A stretch of DNA of 24,250 nt from Chitinophaga pinensis (GCA_945870115.1 CAMBRH010000010.1:1-24250), one strand, 5' to 3'; shown: positions 1 to 9,344, counted from the first letter of the stretch. Notes: generated from the sequence alone by a model not told the origin. Translations and numbers: made by a program.

Positions 1-587
1 ATATCCAAGTGATTCGTTGGCTCATCTAATAAAATCACATCTGGTTGATTGACAAGTATTTTTGCTAATTCAGCTCTCATTTTCCAACCTCCAGAAAATG
101 AATTTAGTGATTTTTTGTATTCCTCGTCAGAAAAACCTAAACCATTTAAAGTAGAAGTAATTTTTTCTTCCCATTGATAACCTTCATGAAAATTGAATAA
201 ATCATTTTTTTCATTCAATTCATTTAATAATTCAAGGTAAGATTCATTTTCATAATCTGTTCTAACAACCAATTCATGATTAATTTCATCAATTCTCGTT
301 CTCAATAAATTTAAAACTTCGTTAGAATTAAATAAATATTCAAATACAGATTTTGTTGAGTCAATTACAATATCTTGAGTTAAAAATCCTACAACAACAT
401 CTTTTTGTTTGTGAATTTTTCCTTCGGTAGGTTTGTCGTGTTCTGCAATAAGTTTTAATAAAGTTGATTTTCCAGCACCATTTTTACCAGCCAAACCAAT
501 TTTATCACCTCTATTTATTTGAAAAGAAATTTCTTTAAAAAGGTATCCTTGTGGTAAAAATATACCAATTTGTTCAAGATTAATCAT
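1..587 (-). CDS. ABC-F family ATPase, N-terminal part (gene runs off the left edge)
   Basis: The 195 visible residues start at the ATG complementary to 585-587 and continue past base 1. The first nucleotide-binding domain is nearly complete: Walker A GKNGAGKST near residues 34-42, ABC signature SFSGGWKMR, and Walker B running into ILLDEPTNHLD at the window edge. The EPTNHLD wording and the lack of any membrane segment identify the soluble, duplicated ABC-F class (Uup/EttA/YheS-like), whose members act on ribosomes or in translation stress and antibiotic protection rather than in transport. The second ATPase half should lie left of the window, so the subfamily cannot be assigned. A TACCTTTG box ends only four bases before the ATG, suggesting a leaderless mRNA. 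It is unrelated in function to the secretion genes here. Confidence 0.93.
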   Translation of the reverse strand, partial: MINLEQIGIFLPQGYLFKEISFQINRGDKIGLAGKNGAGKSTLLKLIAEHDKPTEGKIHKQKDVVVGFLTQDIVIDSTKSVFEYLFNSNEVLNLLRTRIDEINHELVVRTDYENESYLELLNELNEKNDLFNFHEGYQWEEKITSTLNGLGFSDEEYKKSLNSFSGGWKMRAELAKILVNQPDVILLDEPTNHLD

Positions 588-591
588 GATA

Positions 592-599
592 CAAAGGTA
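592..599 (-). promoter_or_regulatory. -7 box of the ABC-F gene
   Basis: On the minus strand this reads TACCTTTG, an exact match to the Bacteroidota -7 consensus TAnnTTTG. It is followed by four bases and then the ATG at 587. No TTG is visible at the expected -33 distance, so the call rests on the -7 element and its position. If transcription starts where this box predicts, the mRNA has essentially no 5' leader. Confidence 0.5.
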
Positions 600-704
600 T
601 GAATAATTTTTTTCTTGGATTTGATTAAAAAACTAAATTGGTTTTGATTTAATCTGAGTTTAAATTTATAGAATTCACTTATTAGGCATTTTTATAAGGT
701 GACT

Positions 705-736
705 AATTTGGAGTTTACTCTAGTAAATGACAAATT
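705..736. other. Interrupted dyad in the 588-791 intergenic stretch
   Basis: AATTTG (705-710) and TTTACT (714-719) are mirrored by AGTAAA (722-727) and CAAATT (731-736), with three unpaired bases on each side between the two blocks. It has no T-tract, so it does not look like a terminator. It lies about 110 bases upstream of the ABC-F -7 box. An operator is possible, but in such AT-rich DNA chance is a real alternative. Nothing coding is seen in 588-791. Confidence 0.25.
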
Positions 737-791
737 GGGCAACAAAAATAACGACATAAGTCGATTTTGTAAAATAAACTCGCTCAACAAA

Positions 792-821
792 AAAGCTGTT
801 CAAATAAATTTAAACAGCTTT
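792..821 (-). terminator. Intrinsic terminator of the small lipoprotein gene
   Basis: AAAGCTGTT (792-800) pairs with AACAGCTTT (813-821) around a 12-base loop. Read on the minus strand, the 3' arm runs into a run of T. It lies about 30 bases past the stop codon of the minus-strand gene at 852-1103. The right arm and its flank (TAAACAGCTTTCTTA) recur identically in the terminator at 11647-11676. Confidence 0.75.
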
Positions 822-851
822 CTTAAACAAATGTAGAGTTTTTTGTCAGAA

Positions 852-1103
852 TTAATTTTTCCAAATTTCTTTTAAAAATAATTCCTCATTTCCAGAAATC
901 TGAGCTTGAATTTTAATTTCATTCTCGATTTCTACCAACATCGGTTTTAAATTAGAACTATTGGACTCCGAAATAATCGTTTTTACTTCGTTGTACTTTT
1001 GCTTTAATTTAATCGCTTTTAACATTCTTTCAGAATATTCTGACTGACAAGCTTGGAATCCTAAGCTCATCAAAAACAATGATATTATTACTGTTGCTTT
1101 CAT
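852..1103 (-). CDS. Small predicted lipoprotein, function unknown
   Basis: The product has 83 residues. The N-terminus has a basic start, a hydrophobic stretch (IISLFLMSLGF) and a cysteine at residue 19 preceded by FQA. This is a plausible though not textbook lipobox, so processing by signal peptidase II and membrane anchoring is inferred. The mature part is short, highly charged and probably helical, with Lys/Glu-rich segments and no recognised domain. The gene stands alone: it diverges from the epimerase gene at 1460 and is closed by its own terminator at 792-821. A near-consensus -7 box (TTACTTTG, minus strand 1115-1108) sits four bases before the ATG, and GTTAC...GTAAC forms a small dyad there. 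I do not recognise the family. Confidence 0.72.
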   Translation of the reverse strand: MKATVIISLFLMSLGFQACQSEYSERMLKAIKLKQKYNEVKTIISESNSSNLKPMLVEIENEIKIQAQISGNEELFLKEIWKN

Positions 1104-1107
1104 GTTA

Positions 1108-1115
1108 CAAAGTAA
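1108..1115 (-). promoter_or_regulatory. Near-consensus -7 box of the small lipoprotein gene
   Basis: The minus strand reads TTACTTTG, one mismatch from TAnnTTTG, and is followed by four bases and the ATG at 1103. The same TTTG-N4-ATG spacing is found at 587 and 1460, which makes this weak match more credible. It overlaps a 5-bp dyad, GTTAC/GTAAC (1104-1108 and 1112-1116). Confidence 0.4.
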
Positions 1116-1447
1116 CGACAGTATTCTAGATTAGGCAAATCATATGTTTTTTAAAAACAATAGTTTGTTCATTGAAAACCCATAAATATTCATTCACCTT
1201 TTTTAAACACCTTTTTTAAAGAGAAAAAGCAAAACTTTTATTGAAATCAAAAAAAAATAATAATTTTCAGAACGCCAATTTTTAATTAATTATTCATTGT
1301 GCCCTTCATATATTCCTTTGTGATTTGGTGTTTAAAAATACGTACGAGCTATGTTTTAGCATTCCCTCCCAATACTTTTCGGGACAAACCAATCTTTCCA
1401 ATATTCACAATCTTAACAATCTTCTCCACCAAGTTAAAAAAAAAGTT

Positions 1448-1455
1448 TAAATTTG
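1448..1455 (+). promoter_or_regulatory. -7 box of the epimerase gene
   Basis: TAAATTTG matches TAnnTTTG exactly and is followed by CCCT and then the ATG at 1460, the same four-base spacing seen for two other genes here. No TTG is seen at the -33 position. The placement implies a leaderless or nearly leaderless transcript. Confidence 0.5.
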
Positions 1456-1459
1456 CCCT

Positions 1460-2467
1460 ATGATTTTAGTAACTGGTGGTACAGGTTTATTAGGGAGTAA
1501 TCTGTTGTTAGAATTAACTCGCAATCACGAAAAAATTTCTGCAATATTTCGGGAAGAATCAAAAATTGAGCTTGTTAAAAAATTATTCTTAAAACTAGAA
1601 CCAACAGAAGGTAAAGAATTATTTGAAAAAATTACTTGGATTAAATGTGATGTTTTAGATATTGTGACCTTAAATGAAATCACAAAAGAAACAAAAACGT
1701 TATATCATTGCGCTGCACTTGTTTCTTTTCGCAGAAGAGATTTTCCTTTGATGATGAAAATTAATGGACAAGGTACGGCAAATATTGTAAATGCTTGCCT
1801 TGAAAATAAAATTGAAAAATTGTGTTATGTTTCTTCCACTGCAGCTGTCGGAAAAGAATTTCTGGAAGGAAAAGATTATGTGGTAGAAACAAATAAATGG
1901 ACACAATCACCAAAGACAAGTGCCTATGCTATCTCTAAATATACCGCTGAAAAAGAAGTTTGGCGTGGTATCGAAGAAGGATTAAATGCTGTGATTATTA
2001 ATCCGAGTGTAATTTTTGGTCCTGGAAACTGGAACGAAAGTTCTCTAACAATCTTTAGAACCTTATCTGGAGGACTTAAATTCTATACAAAAGGCGCAAA
2101 TGCTTTTGTTGATGTAAGAGATGTTGTAAATTCAATGATTAACTTAACCGAATCTTCAATTTCTGCTCAACGTTTTTTATGTACAGGAACAAATATTACT
2201 TTCAAGGATTTATTTACTTTAATTGCTAAGGAATTAAATACTAAAGCACCTTATATATATGCTAATAGTTTTTTATGTGAAATTGCTTGGAGATTAAGTT
2301 CATTAATCGCTGTTTTTAAAGGAAAGGCAACACTCACAAAAGAATCAGTTCAAAGCTCTCAGGGAATAACAATTTATGATAGTTCAAAACTCCTAAAAGA
2401 ATTAAATTTTGAGTTCAAAAATTTAAAAGAAACGATAAAATATACTATTAAAAACAAAATTAATTAG
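1460..2467 (+). CDS. NAD(P)-dependent epimerase/dehydratase, extended SDR family
   Basis: The product has 335 residues, normal length for an extended short-chain dehydrogenase/reductase. The Rossmann nucleotide-binding motif is at the very N-terminus (TGGTGLLGS, residues 5-13). The catalytic Tyr-Lys pair is YAISK (Tyr156, Lys160), preceded by the VSS strand around residues 124-126 that supplies the catalytic Ser. It is soluble, with no signal peptide. Substrate cannot be read from the sequence: the family includes sugar-nucleotide epimerases, dihydroflavonol reductase-like enzymes and steroid dehydrogenase-like enzymes, and the N-terminus and length suit the dihydroflavonol-reductase-like group. 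The ATG at 1460 is supported by the TAAATTTG box just upstream. It ends 83 bases before the next gene, separated by an AATC-rich repetitive spacer, so co-transcription is possible. Confidence 0.88.
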   Translation: MILVTGGTGLLGSNLLLELTRNHEKISAIFREESKIELVKKLFLKLEPTEGKELFEKITWIKCDVLDIVTLNEITKETKTLYHCAALVSFRRRDFPLMMKINGQGTANIVNACLENKIEKLCYVSSTAAVGKEFLEGKDYVVETNKWTQSPKTSAYAISKYTAEKEVWRGIEEGLNAVIINPSVIFGPGNWNESSLTIFRTLSGGLKFYTKGANAFVDVRDVVNSMINLTESSISAQRFLCTGTNITFKDLFTLIAKELNTKAPYIYANSFLCEIAWRLSSLIAVFKGKATLTKESVQSSQGITIYDSSKLLKELNFEFKNLKETIKYTIKNKIN

Positions 2468-2545
2468 TCCAACAATCTAATAATCTAACAATCCATTAAT
2501 CCAATAATTCAACAATCTGTAATCTGCCAATCTGTAATCTGTAAT
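2468..2545 (+). repeat. AATC-rich low-complexity tandem repeat between genes
   Basis: The spacer between the epimerase and ureohydrolase-like genes is built almost wholly from variants of an ~8-base unit (CAATCTAA, TAATCTAA, CAATCCAT, TAATCCAA, then CAATCTGT/AATCTGT). It begins immediately after the TAG stop and runs to the poly-A just before the ATG at 2551. A shorter relative is upstream of the epimerase gene at 1389-1428. There is no obvious hairpin. Confidence 0.65.
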
Positions 2546-2550
2546 TAAAA

Positions 2551-3702
2551 ATGAAAGACATCTCCTTATATTTTACCCCAAGAGAAAAACAAAATACTCA
2601 AATTTCTGAATCAATTTCTGAAAAAATCATTTCGCACACGGAAAACTATTTTCCAGATTTATCTAAAAATAACATTGCTATAATTTCTTGCGAAGAATAC
2701 AGAAAAGACAATCAAGAAAATGAAACAAAGTTTGATTCCGACGATTTTTTAACTGAATTAGAAAAATTACATTTTGGCGACTCATGGAATTTTGATATCT
2801 ATGATTTAGGAATAATTAAACCTGGAAATGAAATTAAAGACACCTATTTTGCTTTAAATCAGGTTGTAACAGAATTGATTAAGCAAAACATTCTTCCAAT
2901 AATTGTTGGAGGTTCACAAGATTTGACCTTTTCAATATATCAAGCATATCAAAACTTGGAACAAATGGTTAATTTAACGACCATTGATTCTAAATTTGAT
3001 TTGGGTTCTCCAGATAAGCCAGTTTCCTCAAATGGATACATTAGTCAAATTTTAATGCACCGTCCATGCTATTTGTTTAACGTTTCAACTATTGGAATAC
3101 AAGCACCTTATGTGAAAAAATCTGAATTAGATTTATACGAGAAACTGTATTTTGATGTTTGTAGGCTAGGTGAATTTAATACTGATTTTAAAGTTGCTGA
3201 ACCATTATTAAGAAATACAGATTTATTGAGTTTAGATGTAAATTCAATTCGCAATTCTGATTTTAAATCGGATTATAATACTCCAAATGGATTTTATGCT
3301 GAACAAATTTGTCAAATTTCAAAATATGCCGGTATAAGTGATAAGTTAACTGTTTTTGGGATTTTTAACCTACCTCAAAATGATTTAATCGAAACAAATA
3401 ATCAACTTATTGCAGAAATAATTTGGTATTTTATGGATGGATTTTCTCAGAGAAAAGGAGATTTCCCTTTAGGTTCTAAGAAAGATTATACAAAATTCAC
3501 CGTAAATTTAGAAAGTGAAGAAATCATTTTTTATAAAAGTCCAAAATCTGACCGCTGGTGGATGGAAGTTCCATATCCTAAAAAAAGCGAATCAAAATAC
3601 GAAAGACATCACCTAGTTCCATGTAATTATGAAGATTATCAAGCTGCAATGAAAAACGAAATGCCAAACCTCTGGTGGAAAACGTTTCAAAAGTTACTTT
3701 GA
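2551..3702 (+). CDS. Formimidoylglutamase-like (arginase/ureohydrolase fold) protein with degenerate metal site
   Basis: The product has 383 residues. It follows the ureohydrolase framework, but the manganese ligands are mostly altered. GGxHD becomes GGSQD (residues 120-124, His to Gln123). DxHxD becomes DSKFD (146-150, His to Lys148). SxDxD becomes SLDVN (227-231, second Asp to Asn231). Active arginases, agmatinases and formimidoylglutamases need these side chains for the dinuclear Mn centre, so hydrolysis of formimidoylglutamate is doubtful and the usual product name is structural only. Downstream motifs (FGIFNLP, and a Trp-rich C-terminus, DRWWMEVPYP) look intact and under selection, which argues for a non-catalytic or altered role rather than decay. 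It precedes the T9SS operon by 223 bases; from memory, genes of this family neighbour gldK in other Flavobacteria. Confidence 0.8.
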   Translation: MKDISLYFTPREKQNTQISESISEKIISHTENYFPDLSKNNIAIISCEEYRKDNQENETKFDSDDFLTELEKLHFGDSWNFDIYDLGIIKPGNEIKDTYFALNQVVTELIKQNILPIIVGGSQDLTFSIYQAYQNLEQMVNLTTIDSKFDLGSPDKPVSSNGYISQILMHRPCYLFNVSTIGIQAPYVKKSELDLYEKLYFDVCRLGEFNTDFKVAEPLLRNTDLLSLDVNSIRNSDFKSDYNTPNGFYAEQICQISKYAGISDKLTVFGIFNLPQNDLIETNNQLIAEIIWYFMDGFSQRKGDFPLGSKKDYTKFTVNLESEEIIFYKSPKSDRWWMEVPYPKKSESKYERHHLVPCNYEDYQAAMKNEMPNLWWKTFQKLL

Positions 3703-3753
3703 CTAAAAACTTTAATCGTTTCAAAACAAAAACTCTTATAATCTAAATATTAA

Positions 3754-3793
3754 ACTTTGTGCACTTTGCTAAAAACTTTGCATCTTTGCGTTT
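3754..3793 (+). repeat. CTTTG-type intergenic repeat cluster
   Basis: CTTTG occurs four times in about 35 bases, starting at 3755, 3764, 3776 and 3784, mostly as ACTTTG or CTTTGC. It lies in the 223-base gap upstream of porP. It resembles the CTTTGCG-rich spacers I recall from other Flavobacteriia, and because each copy looks like half a -7 box it might affect promoter recognition. The function is unknown. Confidence 0.5.
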
Positions 3794-3925
3794 AGACCCA
3801 ATCAAGTTTTCAAAAAAAAATTAACAATTATTAGGTTCTATTAGAATTATTTGTATCTTAGCGCCTAATTGTAGAGGGTAAATAGCCCTTTGCTTTACTT
3901 AACTATGTGTAAACCAATACAGTTT

Positions 3926-4870
3926 ATGAAAAAAAGTATATTTACTATTTCAGCTTTTTTCGCTCTAGCGACAAGTGCTGTTTATGCTCAACAAGAAAAA
4001 TTATTGACGCATTTTATTTACGACAAAATGTCTATTAATCCTGGAGCAACTGGCTTAGAATCAGGTATTGCTGCAACAATGGTATATAGAAATCAATGGG
4101 ACAAGGTAAATGGAGCTCCAAACTCTTTTCTTTTAAATATTGAATCTCCTTTAGAACCAGTTTTTTTTCCTGGTGCAGTTGGTGTATCTTTTTATCATGA
4201 TGCAATTGGTGAAATGAGACAAAATAACTTAATTTTAAATTACAGTTTCCCTTTACGTTTTCAAAATGTTGGAACTTTAGGGATTGGTTTAGGTATAGGG
4301 CTAGTAAATGTGGGCTTTGATCCAGCTTGGATACCACCTGTTACCTTAGTTGATCCATTATTGCCAACAGCAAAAAGTGGTTCAAGTTTAGATATGAACT
4401 TTGGCTTACATTGGAAAGCAGACAAAGGATATTATATTGGAATTTCAAGTACTCACTTGTCTCAAGCTGACATTATAGCAGTAAATTATACAAATGCACG
4501 TCATTACTTCTTAATTGGAGGGTATACTTTCGCTGATGTTTTCGGTGCAGGTAGAACTCTTGATGCGCAATTGTTAACAAGAACGGATATGGTTAAATAT
4601 TCTGCTGAAGTTAATGTTAGATACTTACACACTTTAAATGAGACTAGAGGCACTCAGGTTTACGCTGGTGTTACTGGAAGAGTTAGTGATGGAATTGGTT
4701 TTATGTTAGGTTACAAACCAAGTGCTGGTTTTACTGTTGGTTATTCTTATGATTTAACAATGAATAAATTGTCTAACATTTCAAAAGGTTCTCATGAATT
4801 TGTATTGAAATATGTGAAACAAATACCACCACCACCAGTACAAAAAGCTAAACACCCGAGATGGTTATAA
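3926..4870 (+). CDS. porP: PorP/SprF family type IX secretion system outer membrane protein
   Basis: I take the ATG at 3926 (314 residues) because it directly begins a signal peptide, MKKSIFTISAFFALATSAVYA, with cleavage predicted before Gln22. The TTG at 3890 would add 12 non-signal residues. The mature start, with HFIYDKMSINPGATG near its beginning, is the hallmark of the PorP/SprF family (an N-terminal opening followed by a transmembrane beta-barrel). The rest alternates short amphipathic strands rich in Gly and aromatic residues. Family members are T9SS outer-membrane components; SprF is needed for SprB export in F. johnsoniae. Its place directly before gldK matches the porPKLMN order. 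A weak AT hairpin (4872-4890) follows, and gldK starts 112 bases on. A one-mismatch -7 box, TATCTTAG, is at 3854-3861. Confidence 0.92.
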   Translation: MKKSIFTISAFFALATSAVYAQQEKLLTHFIYDKMSINPGATGLESGIAATMVYRNQWDKVNGAPNSFLLNIESPLEPVFFPGAVGVSFYHDAIGEMRQNNLILNYSFPLRFQNVGTLGIGLGIGLVNVGFDPAWIPPVTLVDPLLPTAKSGSSLDMNFGLHWKADKGYYIGISSTHLSQADIIAVNYTNARHYFLIGGYTFADVFGAGRTLDAQLLTRTDMVKYSAEVNVRYLHTLNETRGTQVYAGVTGRVSDGIGFMLGYKPSAGFTVGYSYDLTMNKLSNISKGSHEFVLKYVKQIPPPPVQKAKHPRWL

Positions 4871-4982
4871 AACTTTTTATTTTAAAAAGTGTAACCATTT
4901 CATATAAAACTCCGTTATATCAAAAAATTGATCCTGTAGAATGTTAAAATTGGTATTCGGAAAGTTAAATAAATTAGGTAGA

Positions 4983-6536
4983 ATGAAAAAACTATTGTTT
5001 GTAGGTCTTATTGGTTTAATGATTGCATCTTGTCAATCTAGATCAGGTTCGCTAACCGGAGTGTTAGGAAGACCAATTTATCAACAAGAAATCCCTTTAG
5101 GTATGGTGTATATTCCGTCAGGATCATATGCTATGGGGGAAAATGATCAAGATGTACCTTTCTTGCATCAAACTCGTTCAAAAACAGTTTCTGTTCAAGC
5201 GTTCTATATGGACCAAACAGAAATTACGAATAACGAGTATCGTCAGTTTGTACACTGGGTAAGAGATTCAATCGCAAGAGAGAAAATCTTTACTGGTTTA
5301 GCTGAAGATCCTGATGCGGCAGAATACATTAACTATCAAGATCACTATTTTGACGAAGGTCAATTAGCTTTCGTTGATTTTGATGAATCTGATCGTGCTG
5401 GTAACAGAAATCTTTTCAGTTTAAATTGGGATAGAGAAATTAATTATGAGGATCAAGATAATGAGGAAATTATGCCTTTATTGTCTGACATGTATTATTC
5501 TCAACCTGAAAGATTTTATAAAAAGAGAGAAATTGATTCTAGAAAATTGATGTTTAAATACTATTGGATTGATTTGCGTGAAGCTGCAAGAAGAGGTAGA
5601 ATTGACATCGTTCCGAACGGTTATGATAATCAAGGAAATTTAATTGCTAATAATCACAGACAGTTAAATACTCCTGATAATCCTTTTACTGAAGAACCAA
5701 ATGGTCAAGATTTAGACTTAGGTAAATTCAACAAAAAAGGTCAAAACAATGCAATACGTGGTCATGAAAATAGACAGCGTTTTATCATTGATGAAGAAAT
5801 AAATGTTTATCCTGATACTTTATGTTGGGTGCGTGACTTTACTTATTCATTCCATGATCCAATGACAAATATGTATTTTTGGCATCCAGGATATGATAAT
5901 TATCCAGTTGTTGGTGTGTCTTGGGTACAAGCAAAAGCTTTCTCTATTTGGAGAACACAATTGTTAAATTCATGGTTACAAGCAATGGGAGATTTATATG
6001 TAAATGATTTCCGTTTGCCGACTGAAGCTGAATGGGAAAGAGCTGCACGTGGAGATTTAGCTCAATCTGCTTATCCATGGGGTGGTCCTTACATCAGAAA
6101 TGAAGCTGGTTGTTTCCTTGGGAATTTTAAACCAATGAGAGGAAGATACTTTGAAGATGGAGGTTTCCATACTGTAAAAGCTTACTCTTATAATCCAAAT
6201 GGTTGGGGATTATATTGTATGTCTGGAAACGTTGCTGAGTGGTGTGAAACTGCTTACGATGAATCAATGTATGAGTTCTCACATGACTTAAATACAGATT
6301 ACCGCTACGATGCAATGGATTGGGATCCACCATCAATGAAACGTAAAATATTACGTGGAGGTTCTTGGAAAGATATAGGATACTATTTGCAAACATCAAC
6401 TCGTAACTTCGAATATCAAGATACTGCAAAATCTTACATCGGTTACAGAAACGTTATGACGCACATCGGAAGAGGTGGAAAAGATATCACAAAAGAAGGA
6501 AGTGAAGAAAGCCAAAGCGATATTCAATTAAGATAA
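4983..6536 (+). CDS. gldK: GldK (PorK), T9SS/gliding lipoprotein with formylglycine-generating-enzyme fold
   Basis: The start at 4983 gives a proper lipoprotein signal, MKKLLFVGLIGLMIASC, with Cys17 as the lipidated residue. The upstream in-frame ATG at 4941 would place 14 extra residues before it. The 517-residue product carries the sulfatase-modifying-factor/FGE-type fold: GMVYIPSGSY (about 40-49), FRLPTEAEWERAARG (343-357), GNVAEWC (415-421), LRGGSWKD (457-464) and GYRN near 487. A long acidic insertion (about 115-290) is typical of GldK rather than of the enzymes. GldK forms the outer-membrane-anchored periplasmic ring with GldN and is required for T9SS secretion and gliding; no enzymatic role is expected. 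A perfect 26-bp palindrome follows the stop codon, between it and gldL. Confidence 0.96.
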   Translation: MKKLLFVGLIGLMIASCQSRSGSLTGVLGRPIYQQEIPLGMVYIPSGSYAMGENDQDVPFLHQTRSKTVSVQAFYMDQTEITNNEYRQFVHWVRDSIAREKIFTGLAEDPDAAEYINYQDHYFDEGQLAFVDFDESDRAGNRNLFSLNWDREINYEDQDNEEIMPLLSDMYYSQPERFYKKREIDSRKLMFKYYWIDLREAARRGRIDIVPNGYDNQGNLIANNHRQLNTPDNPFTEEPNGQDLDLGKFNKKGQNNAIRGHENRQRFIIDEEINVYPDTLCWVRDFTYSFHDPMTNMYFWHPGYDNYPVVGVSWVQAKAFSIWRTQLLNSWLQAMGDLYVNDFRLPTEAEWERAARGDLAQSAYPWGGPYIRNEAGCFLGNFKPMRGRYFEDGGFHTVKAYSYNPNGWGLYCMSGNVAEWCETAYDESMYEFSHDLNTDYRYDAMDWDPPSMKRKILRGGSWKDIGYYLQTSTRNFEYQDTAKSYIGYRNVMTHIGRGGKDITKEGSEESQSDIQLR

Positions 6537-6559
6537 TTTATTTTTTGACATATTTATTT

Positions 6560-6585
6560 AATGGGCTTAAAATTTTAAGCCCATT
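6560..6585 (+). terminator. Palindromic hairpin between gldK and gldL
   Basis: AATGGGCTTAAAA (6560-6572) is followed at once by its perfect reverse complement (6573-6585) and then TTAAA. As RNA it would form roughly a ten-pair stem with a small AU loop. It sits 24 bases after the gldK stop and 84 before the gldL start. The T-tract is short, so partial termination or 3'-end protection of the upstream message is as likely as full termination. Confidence 0.6.
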
Positions 6586-6668
6586 TTAAAGACAATGCTT
6601 GATACGTTAAGCAGATTAAACAAAAACAAAACAATTAGTAGAATTACAAACTTTTAAAAACAAAAACT

Positions 6669-7484
6669 ATGAAAATCGGAGGAAAAGCGTGGAAAAATTT
6701 TATGGCAAAACTTTATGGCCTTGGTGCTGCTGTCGTAATTATTGGAGCATTATTTAAAATCATGCACTGGCCATTTTCAGGTCCATTGTTGACTGTAGGT
6801 TTATTAACAGAGGCGGTAATCTTTATCTTCTCAGCATTCGAACCTTTACATGATGAGCCAAACTGGGAATTAGTTTATCCAGAGTTAGGATTAGGTCATA
6901 ATGATGATTTAGATCACGATGCGATTGCAACTTCTAGTAGAGGTGGTAAAGGTGGAAGTGGTGTTACTGAACATTTAGATAAAATGTTAGAAGAAGCAAA
7001 AATTGATGGAGCTTTAATTGAAAGATTAGGTGACGGAATGCGTGCTTTGGGAGAAAATGCTGCTCAATTAAAAGGAGTTACAACTGCTGCCGCAGCTACT
7101 GATTCTTATGTAACAAGTTTACAAGCTGCTTCTGATAAAGTTTCTGCTTTGTCTGAATCATATGAAAGAGCATCTGTGTCAATTTCTGGAATGACTTCTT
7201 CTGCTGCTGAAGGTGAATCTTTTGGTGAGCAAATGCAAAAAGTTTCTAAAAACTTATCTGCACTTAATAATGTATATGAATTGCAATTGAAAGGTTCTTC
7301 TGCTCATTTAGAAGCAACTGAGAAATTCCAAGGACAAGTTACTGAAATGATGCAAAATCTTTCTGATTCTGCTGCTGATACGAAACTTTACAAAGAAAAT
7401 ATGGCGATGTTGTCTAAAAACCTTTCTGATTTGAACGGTGTTTATGGTAACATGTTAAAAGCTATGACAATTTCTAGAGATTAA
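6669..7484 (+). CDS. gldL: GldL (PorL), inner-membrane T9SS/gliding motor subunit
   Basis: The product has 271 residues. Two N-terminal transmembrane helices are evident, about residues 12-29 (FMAKLYGLGAAVVIIGAL) and 38-57 (GPLLTVGLLTEAVIFIFSAF), joined by the conserved short turn KIMHWP. Glu48 lies inside the second helix and Lys30 at the end of the first. Established work on GldL/PorL assigns an essential intramembrane glutamate to proton-driven motor function, and Glu48 is the obvious counterpart. After an acidic linker and a Gly-rich segment (about 92-100) the cytoplasmic part is Ala/Ser/Leu-rich and predicted helical. GldL forms a 5:2 complex with GldM in known systems. It follows gldK in the same direction and gldM starts 60 bases after it. 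Confidence 0.96.
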   Translation: MKIGGKAWKNFMAKLYGLGAAVVIIGALFKIMHWPFSGPLLTVGLLTEAVIFIFSAFEPLHDEPNWELVYPELGLGHNDDLDHDAIATSSRGGKGGSGVTEHLDKMLEEAKIDGALIERLGDGMRALGENAAQLKGVTTAAAATDSYVTSLQAASDKVSALSESYERASVSISGMTSSAAEGESFGEQMQKVSKNLSALNNVYELQLKGSSAHLEATEKFQGQVTEMMQNLSDSAADTKLYKENMAMLSKNLSDLNGVYGNMLKAMTISRD

Positions 7485-7544
7485 AATTCCTTGATTGAAA
7501 TTTTTTAAAAAATTTATTTTTAAACCAGAAAAAATTATTAAATC

Positions 7545-9308
<1,764 letters not shown>

Positions 9309-9315
9309 AAAATAT

Positions 9316-9344
9316 TAAAGCATCTTGATTTTCAAGATGCTTTA
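9316..9344 (+). terminator. Strong hairpin between gldM and gldN
   Basis: Thirteen base pairs (9316-9328 with 9332-9344, core AAAGCATCTTGA) close a three-base loop, followed by TTAAG rather than a clean T-run. The stem is perfect. It could partially terminate or stabilise the porP-gldM message, changing the amount of gldN relative to the genes before it. Confidence 0.65.

Larger units (their letters stand above)
1104..1459. other. Divergent intergenic region of 356 bases, no gene seen
   Basis: It separates the minus-strand lipoprotein gene from the plus-strand epimerase gene and holds the -7 boxes of both. It also contains an exact tandem copy of the 13-mer CACCTTTTTTAAA (1195-1207 and 1208-1220) and, near 1389-1428, a degenerate run of CAATCTT/CAATATT-like units. 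That run resembles the longer AATC-rich run at 2468-2545 on the other side of the epimerase gene. No open frame or RNA fold convinced me. Confidence 0.6.

Noticed and set aside
3890..3925. TTG at 3890 as the start of the PorP/SprF-like protein
   Set aside because: It adds 12 residues in front of a complete signal peptide that begins at the ATG at 3926.
4941..4982. ATG at 4941 as the gldK start
   Set aside because: The lipoprotein signal starts cleanly at 4983; the extra 14 residues would precede it.
4035..6429. Minus-strand frames of about 100 codons opposite porP and gldK
   Set aside because: They are antisense shadows, Leu/His/Gln-rich with no homology-like motifs, inside well-supported plus-strand genes.
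7498..7515. AAATTTTTT/AAAAAATTT palindrome between gldL and gldM as a terminator
   Set aside because: It is pure A/T with no GC in the stem and is expected by chance in such AT-rich spacers.
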